Positions 1-5,132 of a DNA stretch of 5,132 bases are shown one piece after another (position 1 is the stretch's first letter; each line of letters starts with the position of its first letter). The stretch comes from Candidatus Coatesiibacteriota bacterium (lineage in GTDB: Bacteria > B130-G9): NCBI GenBank assembly GCA_016929465.1, contig JAFGIT010000297.1:1-5132 (forward strand), written 5' to 3'. Under the pieces are notes generated by a model. It did no database searches and was not told where the DNA came from. It saw only the letters and a program-made list of their open reading frames with translations. The position numbers were made by a program, and so were the translations under genes.

Positions 1-975
1 GACGGCGAGTACGAGTTCTACGTCATCGCCACCGACAGGGCAGGAAATGCTGAAGCACCGCCAGCTGAGGCTGACACCGCGACGCTCTACGACTCTCTTG
101 CGCCGGCATCATCTTGTGTCAGCCCGGAATACGCCAACGAGTCGCCAATTGTGGTCGATTTCTCAGCAACAGATGCGCTATCGGGAATCGCCGAGGTCGC
201 ACTCTGGTTCCGCTTTGATGGCGGGGCATGGACAAACAGTGGCCTGACCGCCGAAGGTGAATCGGGCTCATTCGATTTCAATCCTGAAAGCGGCGACGGC
301 GAGTACGAGTTCTACGTCATCGCCACCGATGCGGCTGGAAACGTCGAAAATGCCCCGACCACTGCAGACACGACAACACTATATGATACCACCCCACCCG
401 GGTCGTCATGCACGAGCCCTGAATATGAAAACGGTTCGCAAATCCAGGTAGCATTCACATGTGACGATCCCGATCCCGACAACGCGACCGTTGTCCTCTA
501 CTATCGCTACGGGGAATTGGATTGGGCCGACACCGGCCTATCCGCTTCGGGTGCATCCGGGACATTCCAATTCACACCTGCCGACGGGGATGGAACCTAC
601 GAGTTCTACACGCTCGCGACGGATGCTGCTGAGAATGGGGAGAATCCGCCTGAGACGGCCGACAGCTCGACGATATACGACACGACTGCACCGTATTCGG
701 CAGCTTCATCACCTCAGTCGGTGACGTCCGCCCCATTCAACGTTGAATATACGAATGGAGATGAGACCTCAGGCGTGGCGCAGACCGACCTCTGGTATCG
801 CCTCGATGAGGGGGCGTGGACCCTCGGGGGAACCTGGACTCCGGATACAAAGGCTGCCTTTAGTTTCGATGCATCGGAGGGACCGGGCACTTACGACTTC
901 TATACGATAGCGACCGACTTTGCGGGCAACGTCGAGGATGCGCCCGCCCAGCCAGATTCGACGACAATATACAGC
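1..975 (+). repeat. Tandem 294-bp (98-residue) Ig-like domain repeats
   Basis: Repeat units start at bases 1, 295, 589 and 883, each exactly 294 bases apart with no insertions or deletions. The fourth copy breaks off near base 975, where the ASH-like domain takes over. By hand alignment, copies 1 and 2 agree at about half of their 98 residues; copy 3 is more diverged. The hallmark of each unit is DGxYEFYxxATDxAxN, followed by a short T-rich linker ending in YD, then SxSPxY and a WYRxxxxxW strand pair. At DNA level, bases 1-35 are identical to 295-329, third codon positions included. The array probably continues upstream, since base 1 already lies at a unit boundary. Confidence 0.88.
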
Positions 976-2073
976 AACTCTGGCCCAAGGATATGGGTGA
1001 GTGACGACAGCATCGAATTCGGTGAGGTCAACGTCGGACAGCAAGGTAGTCAGACCCTGACTATCCGCAATGATGGCTCCGAGAATCTCCAGATTTCGGA
1101 CATCTCACCCGACGATGAGGCATTCGATGCCAGCACGCCGCAGCCGCTTCCGATAACTCTTGCGCCCGATGCGCAGGTCGAAGTTGAGGTTATCTTCGAG
1201 CCTGATGAGGCCGGGCTGTTCGAGGCGACACTGTCGATAAGCTCTAATGACGGGGAGACGCCAACCTTCGCGGTCGATCTCACCGGAGAGGGAATCGCTG
1301 TAGGTGGCCTGTTGGTGGAAGTCTCCGCAAATGCGGACGCCTATGCATTCGAGGATGGTTTCTCGATGAACATCTCTGTGGAGAACACCGGCGATGCTGT
1401 AGATGTAGATATCTACGTAGCGCTTACTTATGACCTGAATGGCCCCGAGCAAAGGAGCTGGTCTGCGGCTTTGAACAGTGAGTACTGGACCGAGGGCATT
1501 GTGCCATTGGTGGCGGATTATCCGATCGCCAACGGCTTCTCCCTGAGCATGCCTTGGTGGGGCGCCACCATCCCGACCGAGTTCCCGAGAATTGCGAAGT
1601 CGGGAACCTACACGCTGCAAATGGCCGCCGTCGAGCCGGGGACGCTGAATTTCGTCTCCAACTACTCGTTCGATGAGTTCATCCTCAATGGCAGACCGTT
1701 TGTAGATATAGAGACCGACGCAGAGAGCTACAATGCGGAAGGCGATACCGTGAGGATGCAGCTCGATATCTACCTGCCTCCTTACTCGCTAACGACCGAC
1801 TACTACCTGCTGATGCTCGGACCGGACGGTGAATTCTGGTCGCCAGCGTCCTTTGGCACGAATGTGCTGTGGACGACGGGTGCGGCACCAGTGCTCCCCT
1901 ACTTCGGGACACCACCGGACGTGACAATGACGCTCGACGCCGTCGTGACCGAGCTGCCTGCGTCGGCACCGTTCGATATGTCGGGGCAATTCCTGCTGTT
2001 CTCAGCTCTAGTAGAGCCGGGGACACTGACGCCTTTCTCTGACATTGGGACGGCAACGTTCACGCTAGACTAG
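1..2073 (+). CDS. Secreted-type multidomain protein: Ig-like repeats, ASH domain and duplicated C-terminal module (5' end missing)
   Basis: The frame is open from base 1 to the TAG at 2071-2073 and gives 690 residues. The in-frame GTG at 151 lies inside a repeat and is not the true start, so the gene begins upstream of the window. Residues 1-294 are three 98-residue Ig-like repeats and 295 to about 326 begin a fourth; each carries YEFYxIATDxAGN and xxLWYRxxxxxW-type strands. Residues 330-432 look like an ASH/choice-of-anchor-D sandwich (IEFGEVNVG, TLTIRNDGSENLQI, VIFEPDEAG, DLTGEGI). Residues 439-562 and 568-690 are two divergent copies of one more module. The composition is acidic, rich in Asp, Glu, Thr, Ser, Gly and aromatics, and poor in Lys and Cys, as expected of an extracytoplasmic protein. 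No signal peptide can be seen because the N-terminus is absent. The C-terminus (ATFTLD) has no LPXTG, transmembrane helix or obvious sorting tail. Role is inferred only: surface adhesion, structural protein, or accessory part of a larger secreted enzyme whose catalytic domain could lie upstream. Confidence 0.9.
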   Translation, partial: DGEYEFYVIATDRAGNAEAPPAEADTATLYDSLAPASSCVSPEYANESPIVVDFSATDALSGIAEVALWFRFDGGAWTNSGLTAEGESGSFDFNPESGDGEYEFYVIATDAAGNVENAPTTADTTTLYDTTPPGSSCTSPEYENGSQIQVAFTCDDPDPDNATVVLYYRYGELDWADTGLSASGASGTFQFTPADGDGTYEFYTLATDAAENGENPPETADSSTIYDTTAPYSAASSPQSVTSAPFNVEYTNGDETSGVAQTDLWYRLDEGAWTLGGTWTPDTKAAFSFDASEGPGTYDFYTIATDFAGNVEDAPAQPDSTTIYSNSGPRIWVSDDSIEFGEVNVGQQGSQTLTIRNDGSENLQISDISPDDEAFDASTPQPLPITLAPDAQVEVEVIFEPDEAGLFEATLSISSNDGETPTFAVDLTGEGIAVGGLLVEVSANADAYAFEDGFSMNISVENTGDAVDVDIYVALTYDLNGPEQRSWSAALNSEYWTEGIVPLVADYPIANGFSLSMPWWGATIPTEFPRIAKSGTYTLQMAAVEPGTLNFVSNYSFDEFILNGRPFVDIETDAESYNAEGDTVRMQLDIYLPPYSLTTDYYLLMLGPDGEFWSPASFGTNVLWTTGAAPVLPYFGTPPDVTMTLDAVVTELPASAPFDMSGQFLLFSALVEPGTLTPFSDIGTATFTLD
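988..1296 (+). other. ASH / choice-of-anchor-D-like beta-sandwich domain (within the repeat protein)
   Basis: This stretch encodes residues 330-432 of the visible protein. The order of motifs fits the ASH (ASPM, SPD-2, Hydin)/choice-of-anchor-D family: an opening strand IWVSDDSIEFGEVNVGQ, then SQTLTIRNDGSENLQI, a PxxxxPITLAPDAQVEV segment, VIFEPDEAG, LSISSNDGETP and a closing FAVDLTGEGI. In bacterial surface proteins such domains often follow other Ig-like repeats and act as spacer or binding modules. The family assignment is from motif recognition only. Confidence 0.75.
1315..2070 (+). repeat. Two diverged copies of a ~123-residue C-terminal module
   Basis: Bases 1315-1686 (residues 439-562) and 1702-2070 (residues 568-690) encode two modules of nearly equal length that line up end to end. 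Both open with V-E/D-V/I followed by a short polar stretch and an A/S-Y turn (VEVSANADAYAFEDG against VDIETDAESYNAEGD). Both continue with a strand naming a small polar turn (YDLNGPEQ, LGPDGEF), and both close with the same signature, AAVEPGTLNF against ALVEPGTLTP, then an aromatic strand. At DNA level only short matches remain (for example GAGCCGGGGAC), so the duplication is old. The predicted fold is all-beta; I do not recognise a named family and the function is unknown. Confidence 0.65.
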
Positions 2074-2096
2074 ATCAAAAAACCGGACATTTCACT

Positions 2097-2122
2097 TGGG
2101 GCGGCTCCAACGAGTCGCCCCA
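2097..2122 (+). terminator. Strong hairpin after the repeat-protein gene, possible terminator lacking a U-tract
   Basis: Arms 2097-2107 and 2112-2122 pair over 11 bp (GGGGCGGCTC with GAGTCGCCCC inside, one G-U pair, closed by a T-A pair) around a 4-base CAAC loop. It starts 23 bases after the TAG stop. The bases that follow are C/G-rich rather than T-rich, so it is not a textbook intrinsic terminator. It could still stop transcription, protect the 3' end of the message, or act with the adjacent hairpin. The pairing is seen directly; the function is inferred. Confidence 0.5.
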
Positions 2123-2142
2123 TCCCCTGCGTCGGTGGGGAT
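2122..2142 (+). other. Second, weaker hairpin abutting the first
   Basis: ATCCCC at 2122-2127 pairs with GGGGAT at 2137-2142 around a 9-base loop. It shares base 2122 with the preceding stem, so the two helices would stack or compete for that base pair. The following bases (CAATTCTGTTGTC) are modestly T-rich. The CCCC arm could also pair with the GGGG arm of the first hairpin, giving an alternative fold. No known riboswitch pattern is recognised. Confidence 0.35.
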
Positions 2143-2150
2143 CAATTCTG

Positions 2151-2179
2151 TTGTCAACCTCCCGCTGATGCGATATGCT
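2151..2179 (+). promoter_or_regulatory. Candidate sigma70-type promoter for the permease operon
   Basis: TTGTCA (2151-2156, five of six matches to TTGACA) and TATGCT (2174-2179, four of six matches to TATAAT) are separated by 17 bases, the optimal spacing. Transcription would start near 2186, leaving a leader of roughly 45 bases before the TTG at 2232. The site lies just downstream of the hairpins that end the previous gene, as expected for the start of a new transcription unit. It was picked by eye. Confidence 0.4.
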
Positions 2180-2218
2180 GTATTTTGATGACGCTGTCTT
2201 CTTGCGATGAGCCAATTT

Positions 2219-2223
2219 GGGGA
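2219..2223 (+). promoter_or_regulatory. Candidate ribosome binding site deciding the TTG start at 2232
   Basis: GGGGA lies 8 bases upstream of TTG 2232, a normal Shine-Dalgarno spacing, although it is only a partial match to the anti-Shine-Dalgarno complement. The other in-frame TTG, at 2217, overlaps this element and has only GAG (2209-2211) in front of it. An in-frame TGA at 2208-2210 rules out any earlier start. Confidence 0.4.
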
Positions 2224-2231
2224 TACTGCTA

Positions 2232-4091
2232 TTGAACACGAATAAGAGCCTTGGCCTGTTCGGCACCTTTTGCATCGGTGCAGGCAGCATGATCAGTTCG
2301 GGTTTATTCGTGTTGCCTGCAATAGCATTCTCCGCGACCGGACCTTCCGTCATTCTGTCCTATGCTCTTGCCTCGCTTTTCATCGTGCCGGCCCTATTCT
2401 CGAAGGCCGAGCTGGCGTCCGCCATGCCCAAGGCAGGCGGCAGCTATTTCTTTATAGAGCGCAGCCTGGGAACACTGCCTGGCCTTCTAACCGGTCTCGC
2501 GAATTGGTTCTCTCTCGCACTCAAGAGTGCGTTCGCCCTCTTGGGCATCGGCGCGATAGCGAAACTAGCATTCCCCGACCTCTCCCTCCTGCAGGTCAAA
2601 ATCGTAGCCATATCTTTCTGCGCGCTGCTGACAATCATCAATCTGACGGGCATCGGAAGCGTCGGGAGAGCCCAGAACGTCCTGGTCGGGATCGTCGTGG
2701 CGATACTATGCGTATATGTATTCATGGGCGTAGGCAAGGTGGATGTGCTGAAATTCAAGAATTTCTTGCCAAACGGAGGCGAGGCCCTGTTGGCGACTGC
2801 CGGATTGGTGGTCGTCTCCTTCGGGGGACTGAAGAAAATCGCTATGGTTGCCGAGGAGATAGACAATCCCGGCAGAAATATACCTCTTGGCATGTTCCTC
2901 GCCTTCTCCACGGTGAGCGTACTCTACGTGGTCGTAGTCCTGGTTACGGTTGGGCTCGTTGATGCGAAAGACATGGCGGAGAGCTTGACCCCGATATCGC
3001 TTGGCGCGGGCGCAGTTATGGGACGTGCGGGAAGCGTCATGCTTGCTATTGCTGCGGTTCTGGCCTTCCTGACTACCGCGAACAGCGGAATCGCCGGCGC
3101 CGCAAGATCCCCCTTCGCAATGAGCAGAGATGAGCTTCTCCCGAAGTTCATGCAGAAGTCCACCAAGAAGACGGATACGCCTTACGTCGCAATCATCTTT
3201 ACGTCGGGCTTCATGGCATTCGTAATCGCATTCCTATCGATCAAGAACCTCGTCAAAACCGCATCGACGATGATGCTCGTCGTCTTTGTGCTGGTAAATG
3301 CGGCCGTCGTAGTGATGCGAGAGGGCAAGGTGCAAAGCTACAGACCAGTCTTCCGCTCCCCTCTCTACCCGTGGATACAGGGCGCGGCGATAATCCTCTA
3401 TTGCATATTAATATACGAAATGGGTCTTTTGCCTCTGATAACGACCGGGGTATTTGGCCTTATCGGCCTTGGATGGTATGCAATATACTGCAAGGCCCGT
3501 GCCCGAAAGCAGACTGCGCTCATACATCTCGTTGAAAGAGTCACCTCGCAGGCGCTTGCGGACGATTCGCTCGAAAGCGAGCTGAGAAAGATCGTCCATG
3601 AGAGGGATGAAATAGTCGAGGACAGGTTCGACAGATTGGTCAAGCTCGCCGAAGTGATCGATATTCAAGGACCTATATCGTCACAGGAGATGCTCGCGGA
3701 GGCAGCCAAGAGACTCGCGCCTCGTTTCGAAGCGTCAGAATCCGATCTGCATAACCTGTTTCTCCAGAGAGAGCATGAATCGAGCACTGAGGTGGGGGAG
3801 GGAATAGCAATTCCGCACGTCATCATCGACGGAGAGCACCTCTTCGATATCATTCTCGTCAGGTGCAAAGATGGAATATCTTTTTCCACCTCCGCGACGC
3901 CGGTTCATACTGCGTTCGTTCTGGTAGGCTCGAGGGATGAGCGAAACTACCACTTGCGTGCCCTGATGGCAATTGCTCAGATAGTCCAGGAGCCCGGTTT
4001 CAAGGAGAGATGGCTCGAATCGACAAGCCCAGAGCAGATGAAGAACACCATGCTCCTCTCGAAGAGGAAGAGAGCCAAGGAGACTGACTAA
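2232..4091 (+). CDS. APC-family amino acid permease fused to a C-terminal PTS EIIA type-2 domain
   Basis: Predicted inner-membrane permease of 619 residues from TTG 2232; TTG 2217 (624 residues) is the alternative. The chosen start places the N-terminus within two residues of its paralogue's and behind GGGGA. Residues 7-420 are the transporter, with APC hallmarks: the broken first helix GAGSMISSGLFVLP (16-29), AELASAMPKAGGSYFF (59-74), SFGGLKKIAMVAEEIDNPG with E208-E209, and ARSPFAMSRDELLP (291-304). About 12 membrane segments are expected. Residues 422-464 form a charged helical linker. Residues 465 to about 607 match the fructose/mannitol/PtsN-type EIIA domain: R513 in QREHESST, active-site H529 in GIAIPH, and second conserved H574 in NYHLRAL. 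Known EIIA domains accept phosphate from HPr/NPr on this histidine. I infer that transport is tuned by PTS phosphorylation, or that the domain binds a partner. Substrate is unknown; amino acids are most likely. The stop overlaps the next gene's start in TAATG, implying coupled expression. Confidence 0.9.
   Translation: MNTNKSLGLFGTFCIGAGSMISSGLFVLPAIAFSATGPSVILSYALASLFIVPALFSKAELASAMPKAGGSYFFIERSLGTLPGLLTGLANWFSLALKSAFALLGIGAIAKLAFPDLSLLQVKIVAISFCALLTIINLTGIGSVGRAQNVLVGIVVAILCVYVFMGVGKVDVLKFKNFLPNGGEALLATAGLVVVSFGGLKKIAMVAEEIDNPGRNIPLGMFLAFSTVSVLYVVVVLVTVGLVDAKDMAESLTPISLGAGAVMGRAGSVMLAIAAVLAFLTTANSGIAGAARSPFAMSRDELLPKFMQKSTKKTDTPYVAIIFTSGFMAFVIAFLSIKNLVKTASTMMLVVFVLVNAAVVVMREGKVQSYRPVFRSPLYPWIQGAAIILYCILIYEMGLLPLITTGVFGLIGLGWYAIYCKARARKQTALIHLVERVTSQALADDSLESELRKIVHERDEIVEDRFDRLVKLAEVIDIQGPISSQEMLAEAAKRLAPRFEASESDLHNLFLQREHESSTEVGEGIAIPHVIIDGEHLFDIILVRCKDGISFSTSATPVHTAFVLVGSRDERNYHLRALMAIAQIVQEPGFKERWLESTSPEQMKNTMLLSKRKRAKETD
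3624..4050 (+). other. PTS EIIA type-2 domain at the permease C-terminus
   Basis: This part encodes residues 465 to about 607 of the permease. Compared from memory with E. coli PtsN, the order of features is kept: a helical start with EMLAEAAKRLAPRF, the LFLQREHESST segment, GEGIAIPH with the phosphorylatable histidine at base 3816, a VHTAFVLVGSRDE strand where PtsN has VDLLFALLVPADQ, and HLRALMAIAQIVQE with the second conserved histidine at base 3951. All residues expected for phosphoryl transfer are therefore present. The last 12 or so residues (KRKRAKETD) are a basic tail. Confidence 0.85.
4077..4082 (+). promoter_or_regulatory. Ribosome binding site of the second permease
   Basis: AAGGAG lies inside the last codons of the first permease gene, 8 bases before ATG 4091. 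It is a near-perfect Shine-Dalgarno sequence and fixes the start of the second permease. Together with the TAATG overlap it suggests reinitiation or coupled translation, with the option of independent ribosome entry. Confidence 0.8.
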
Positions 4092-5132
4092 TGGCTGGTG
4101 GACTGAAGAGACAGCTGGGCCTTTGGGGCGTCTTCTCGATGGCATCGGGTGCGATGATAAGTTCTGGCCTCTTCGTCCTGCCCGGAATAGCATTCGCAGA
4201 AGCCGGTCCTGCGGTCATCCTATCATACGCGATTGCGGCTATTTTCATTATTCCGTCCCTCCTCTCAATGGCTGAACTGTCCACTGCAATGCCCAAGGCT
4301 GGTGGGGATTATTTCTTCATCGAGAGAAGCATGGGGCCCTTGGCAGGAACATTGGCAGGGCTCGCGGCCTGGTTCTCGCTAACTCTGAAGAGCGCCTTCG
4401 CGCTGCTTGGAATCGGTGCGTTTGCAGCGCTGGTATATCCCGACATCACACAGCTGCAGGTGAAGCTTATCGCGATCGCCTTTTGCATCATATTCACAGC
4501 CCTGAACCTGGCAAGCATAGAGAGCGTCGGAAAGGCACAGATTGTCTTGGTCATAATGCTCCTTGCCTTATTGCTTCTCTATATCGGCAAGGGCATCACC
4601 TCAGTCAGCGTCCATCGTTTCGATGAATTCATGCCAACAGGCTTCAACTCAGTGCTTGCAACTGCCGGACTGGTATTCGTTTCATTTGGCGGTCTCACGA
4701 AAGTAGCGAGTATTGCTGAAGAAGTGCGGAATCCGGGCAAGACGATCCCCCTCGGGATGTTCATTGCATTTCTGGTCGTGAGTATCCTCTATATCGCTAC
4801 AATCTTCGTAACCGTCGGGGTCCTCGAGCCAGAGACTCTATCGGGAAGCCTGACGCCGATATCACTCGGCGCAGGAGTCACAATGGGTCGCTTTGGTGTC
4901 ATTGCGCTCGCCATCGCCGCGATATTGGCCTTCGTTACGACGGCGAACGGGGGCATTGCAAGCGCCTCCAGGTCTCCCATGGCGATGAGTCGAGACGGCT
5001 TGTTGCCGAGTTTCCTGCATAAGCTCAGTCCAGGTCGGGGGACACCGACGATCTCCATTCTGCTCACATCGTCGTTCATGATCCTGGTGATCGCATTTCT
5101 TAGCCTGGAGAACCTCGTCAAGACCGCATCGA
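4091..5132 (+). CDS. APC-family amino acid permease, paralogue of the upstream gene (3' end missing)
   Basis: ATG 4091 shares one base with the previous stop and follows AAGGAG. The frame stays open for 347 full codons to the window edge. The protein aligns almost without gaps to the upstream permease and more than half of the residues look identical by eye: MISSGLFVLPGIAF (22-35), ELSTAMPKAGGDYFFIERS, LKSAFALLGIGA, LATAGLVFVSFGG, AEEVRNPGKTIPLGM with E210-E211, SLTPISLGAG, ASRSPMAMSRDGLLP and ENLVKTAS at the edge. These are the usual APC substrate-site and loop motifs, so it is a predicted inner-membrane amino acid permease of unknown substrate, co-expressed with its neighbour. About nine membrane segments are visible and the rest should follow downstream. 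Whether it also ends in an EIIA domain, a UspA-like domain or nothing cannot be seen. Differences cluster in the first part of the linker after helix 5 and in the loop near residues 308-313. Confidence 0.92.
   Translation, partial: MAGGLKRQLGLWGVFSMASGAMISSGLFVLPGIAFAEAGPAVILSYAIAAIFIIPSLLSMAELSTAMPKAGGDYFFIERSMGPLAGTLAGLAAWFSLTLKSAFALLGIGAFAALVYPDITQLQVKLIAIAFCIIFTALNLASIESVGKAQIVLVIMLLALLLLYIGKGITSVSVHRFDEFMPTGFNSVLATAGLVFVSFGGLTKVASIAEEVRNPGKTIPLGMFIAFLVVSILYIATIFVTVGVLEPETLSGSLTPISLGAGVTMGRFGVIALAIAAILAFVTTANGGIASASRSPMAMSRDGLLPSFLHKLSPGRGTPTISILLTSSFMILVIAFLSLENLVKTAS

Noticed and set aside
151-153. GTG at 151 as the start of the repeat-protein gene
   Set aside because: It lies in the middle of a 98-residue repeat; the frame is open and repeat-like all the way to base 1, and no ribosome site precedes it.
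1105-1620. 171-codon minus-strand open frame opposite the repeat protein
   Set aside because: The product is Arg-rich with no recognisable domain, and the opposite strand carries clear ASH and repeat homology. It is a shadow frame.
2207-2245. Short leader frame ATG 2207 to TAA 2245 (12 codons) overlapping the permease start
   Set aside because: No ribosome site in front, no codon run typical of an attenuator, and no paired leader structures around it. Most likely chance.
2075-2353. 92-codon minus-strand frame covering the intergenic gap
   Set aside because: It overlaps the hairpins and the first helix of the permease, and has no supporting motif or good ribosome site.
2270-2962. 230-codon + strand frame inside the first permease
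   Set aside because: It is a +2 frame shadow of the permease; the Arg/Gln-rich translation has no membrane segments and no recognisable motif.
3735-4193. 152-codon minus-strand open frame across the permease junction
   Set aside because: It spans the EIIA domain end, a good ribosome site and the next gene's start on the + strand. Composition is random-looking with no domain.
1-5132. tRNA/rRNA genes, CRISPR arrays, insertion sequences, toxin-antitoxin or defence genes
   Set aside because: Reading both strands gave no cloverleaf-like segments, no short direct repeats with spacers, no transposase motifs and no terminal inverted repeats. The only repeats are within protein-coding domains.
4091-5132. 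Second permease as a broken duplicate (pseudogene)
   Set aside because: The frame is intact for all 347 visible codons, key APC motifs are kept and the ribosome site is strong. It is cut only by the window edge.

Overview
The window holds the 3' part of a large secreted-type repeat protein gene, a short intergenic control region, and two tandem genes for APC-superfamily (amino acid/polyamine/organocation) permeases. All three genes are on the + strand, and the first and last are cut by the window edges. By eye the G+C content is moderately above 50%. The good Shine-Dalgarno site (AAGGAG), the plausible sigma70-type promoter and the PTS-type regulatory domain point to a bacterium. Ig-like repeats followed by an ASH/choice-of-anchor-D domain resemble cell-surface proteins of environmental, often uncultured, bacterial lineages. 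I cannot name the phylum, and an archaeal origin is not strictly excluded.

Bases 1-2073: the reading frame is open from the first base and ends at TAG. It encodes 690 visible residues: three gapless 98-residue Ig-like repeats plus the start of a fourth, one ASH-like beta-sandwich, then two divergent copies of a roughly 123-residue C-terminal module, each ending around a VEPGTL motif. No membrane anchor or known sorting signal is seen at the C-terminus; the N-terminus lies outside the window.

Bases 2074-2231: an intergenic gap of about 158 bases. It contains a strong 11-bp hairpin abutting a second, weaker one (possible terminator without a U-tract), then a candidate -35/-10 promoter and a GGGGA ribosome-site candidate before a TTG start.

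Bases 2232-4091 and 4091-5132: two paralogous APC permeases joined by a TAATG stop/start overlap. The first carries a C-terminal PTS EIIA type-2 (fructose/mannitol/PtsN-like) domain with its phosphorylatable histidine retained, joined to the transporter by a charged helical linker. The second is very similar over the transporter part but leaves the window before its C-terminus. The pair looks like a tandem gene duplication co-expressed as an operon. The most interesting inference is that amino acid uptake by the first permease is controlled by PTS phosphorylation state. Nothing suggests that the repeat protein is functionally linked to the permeases.
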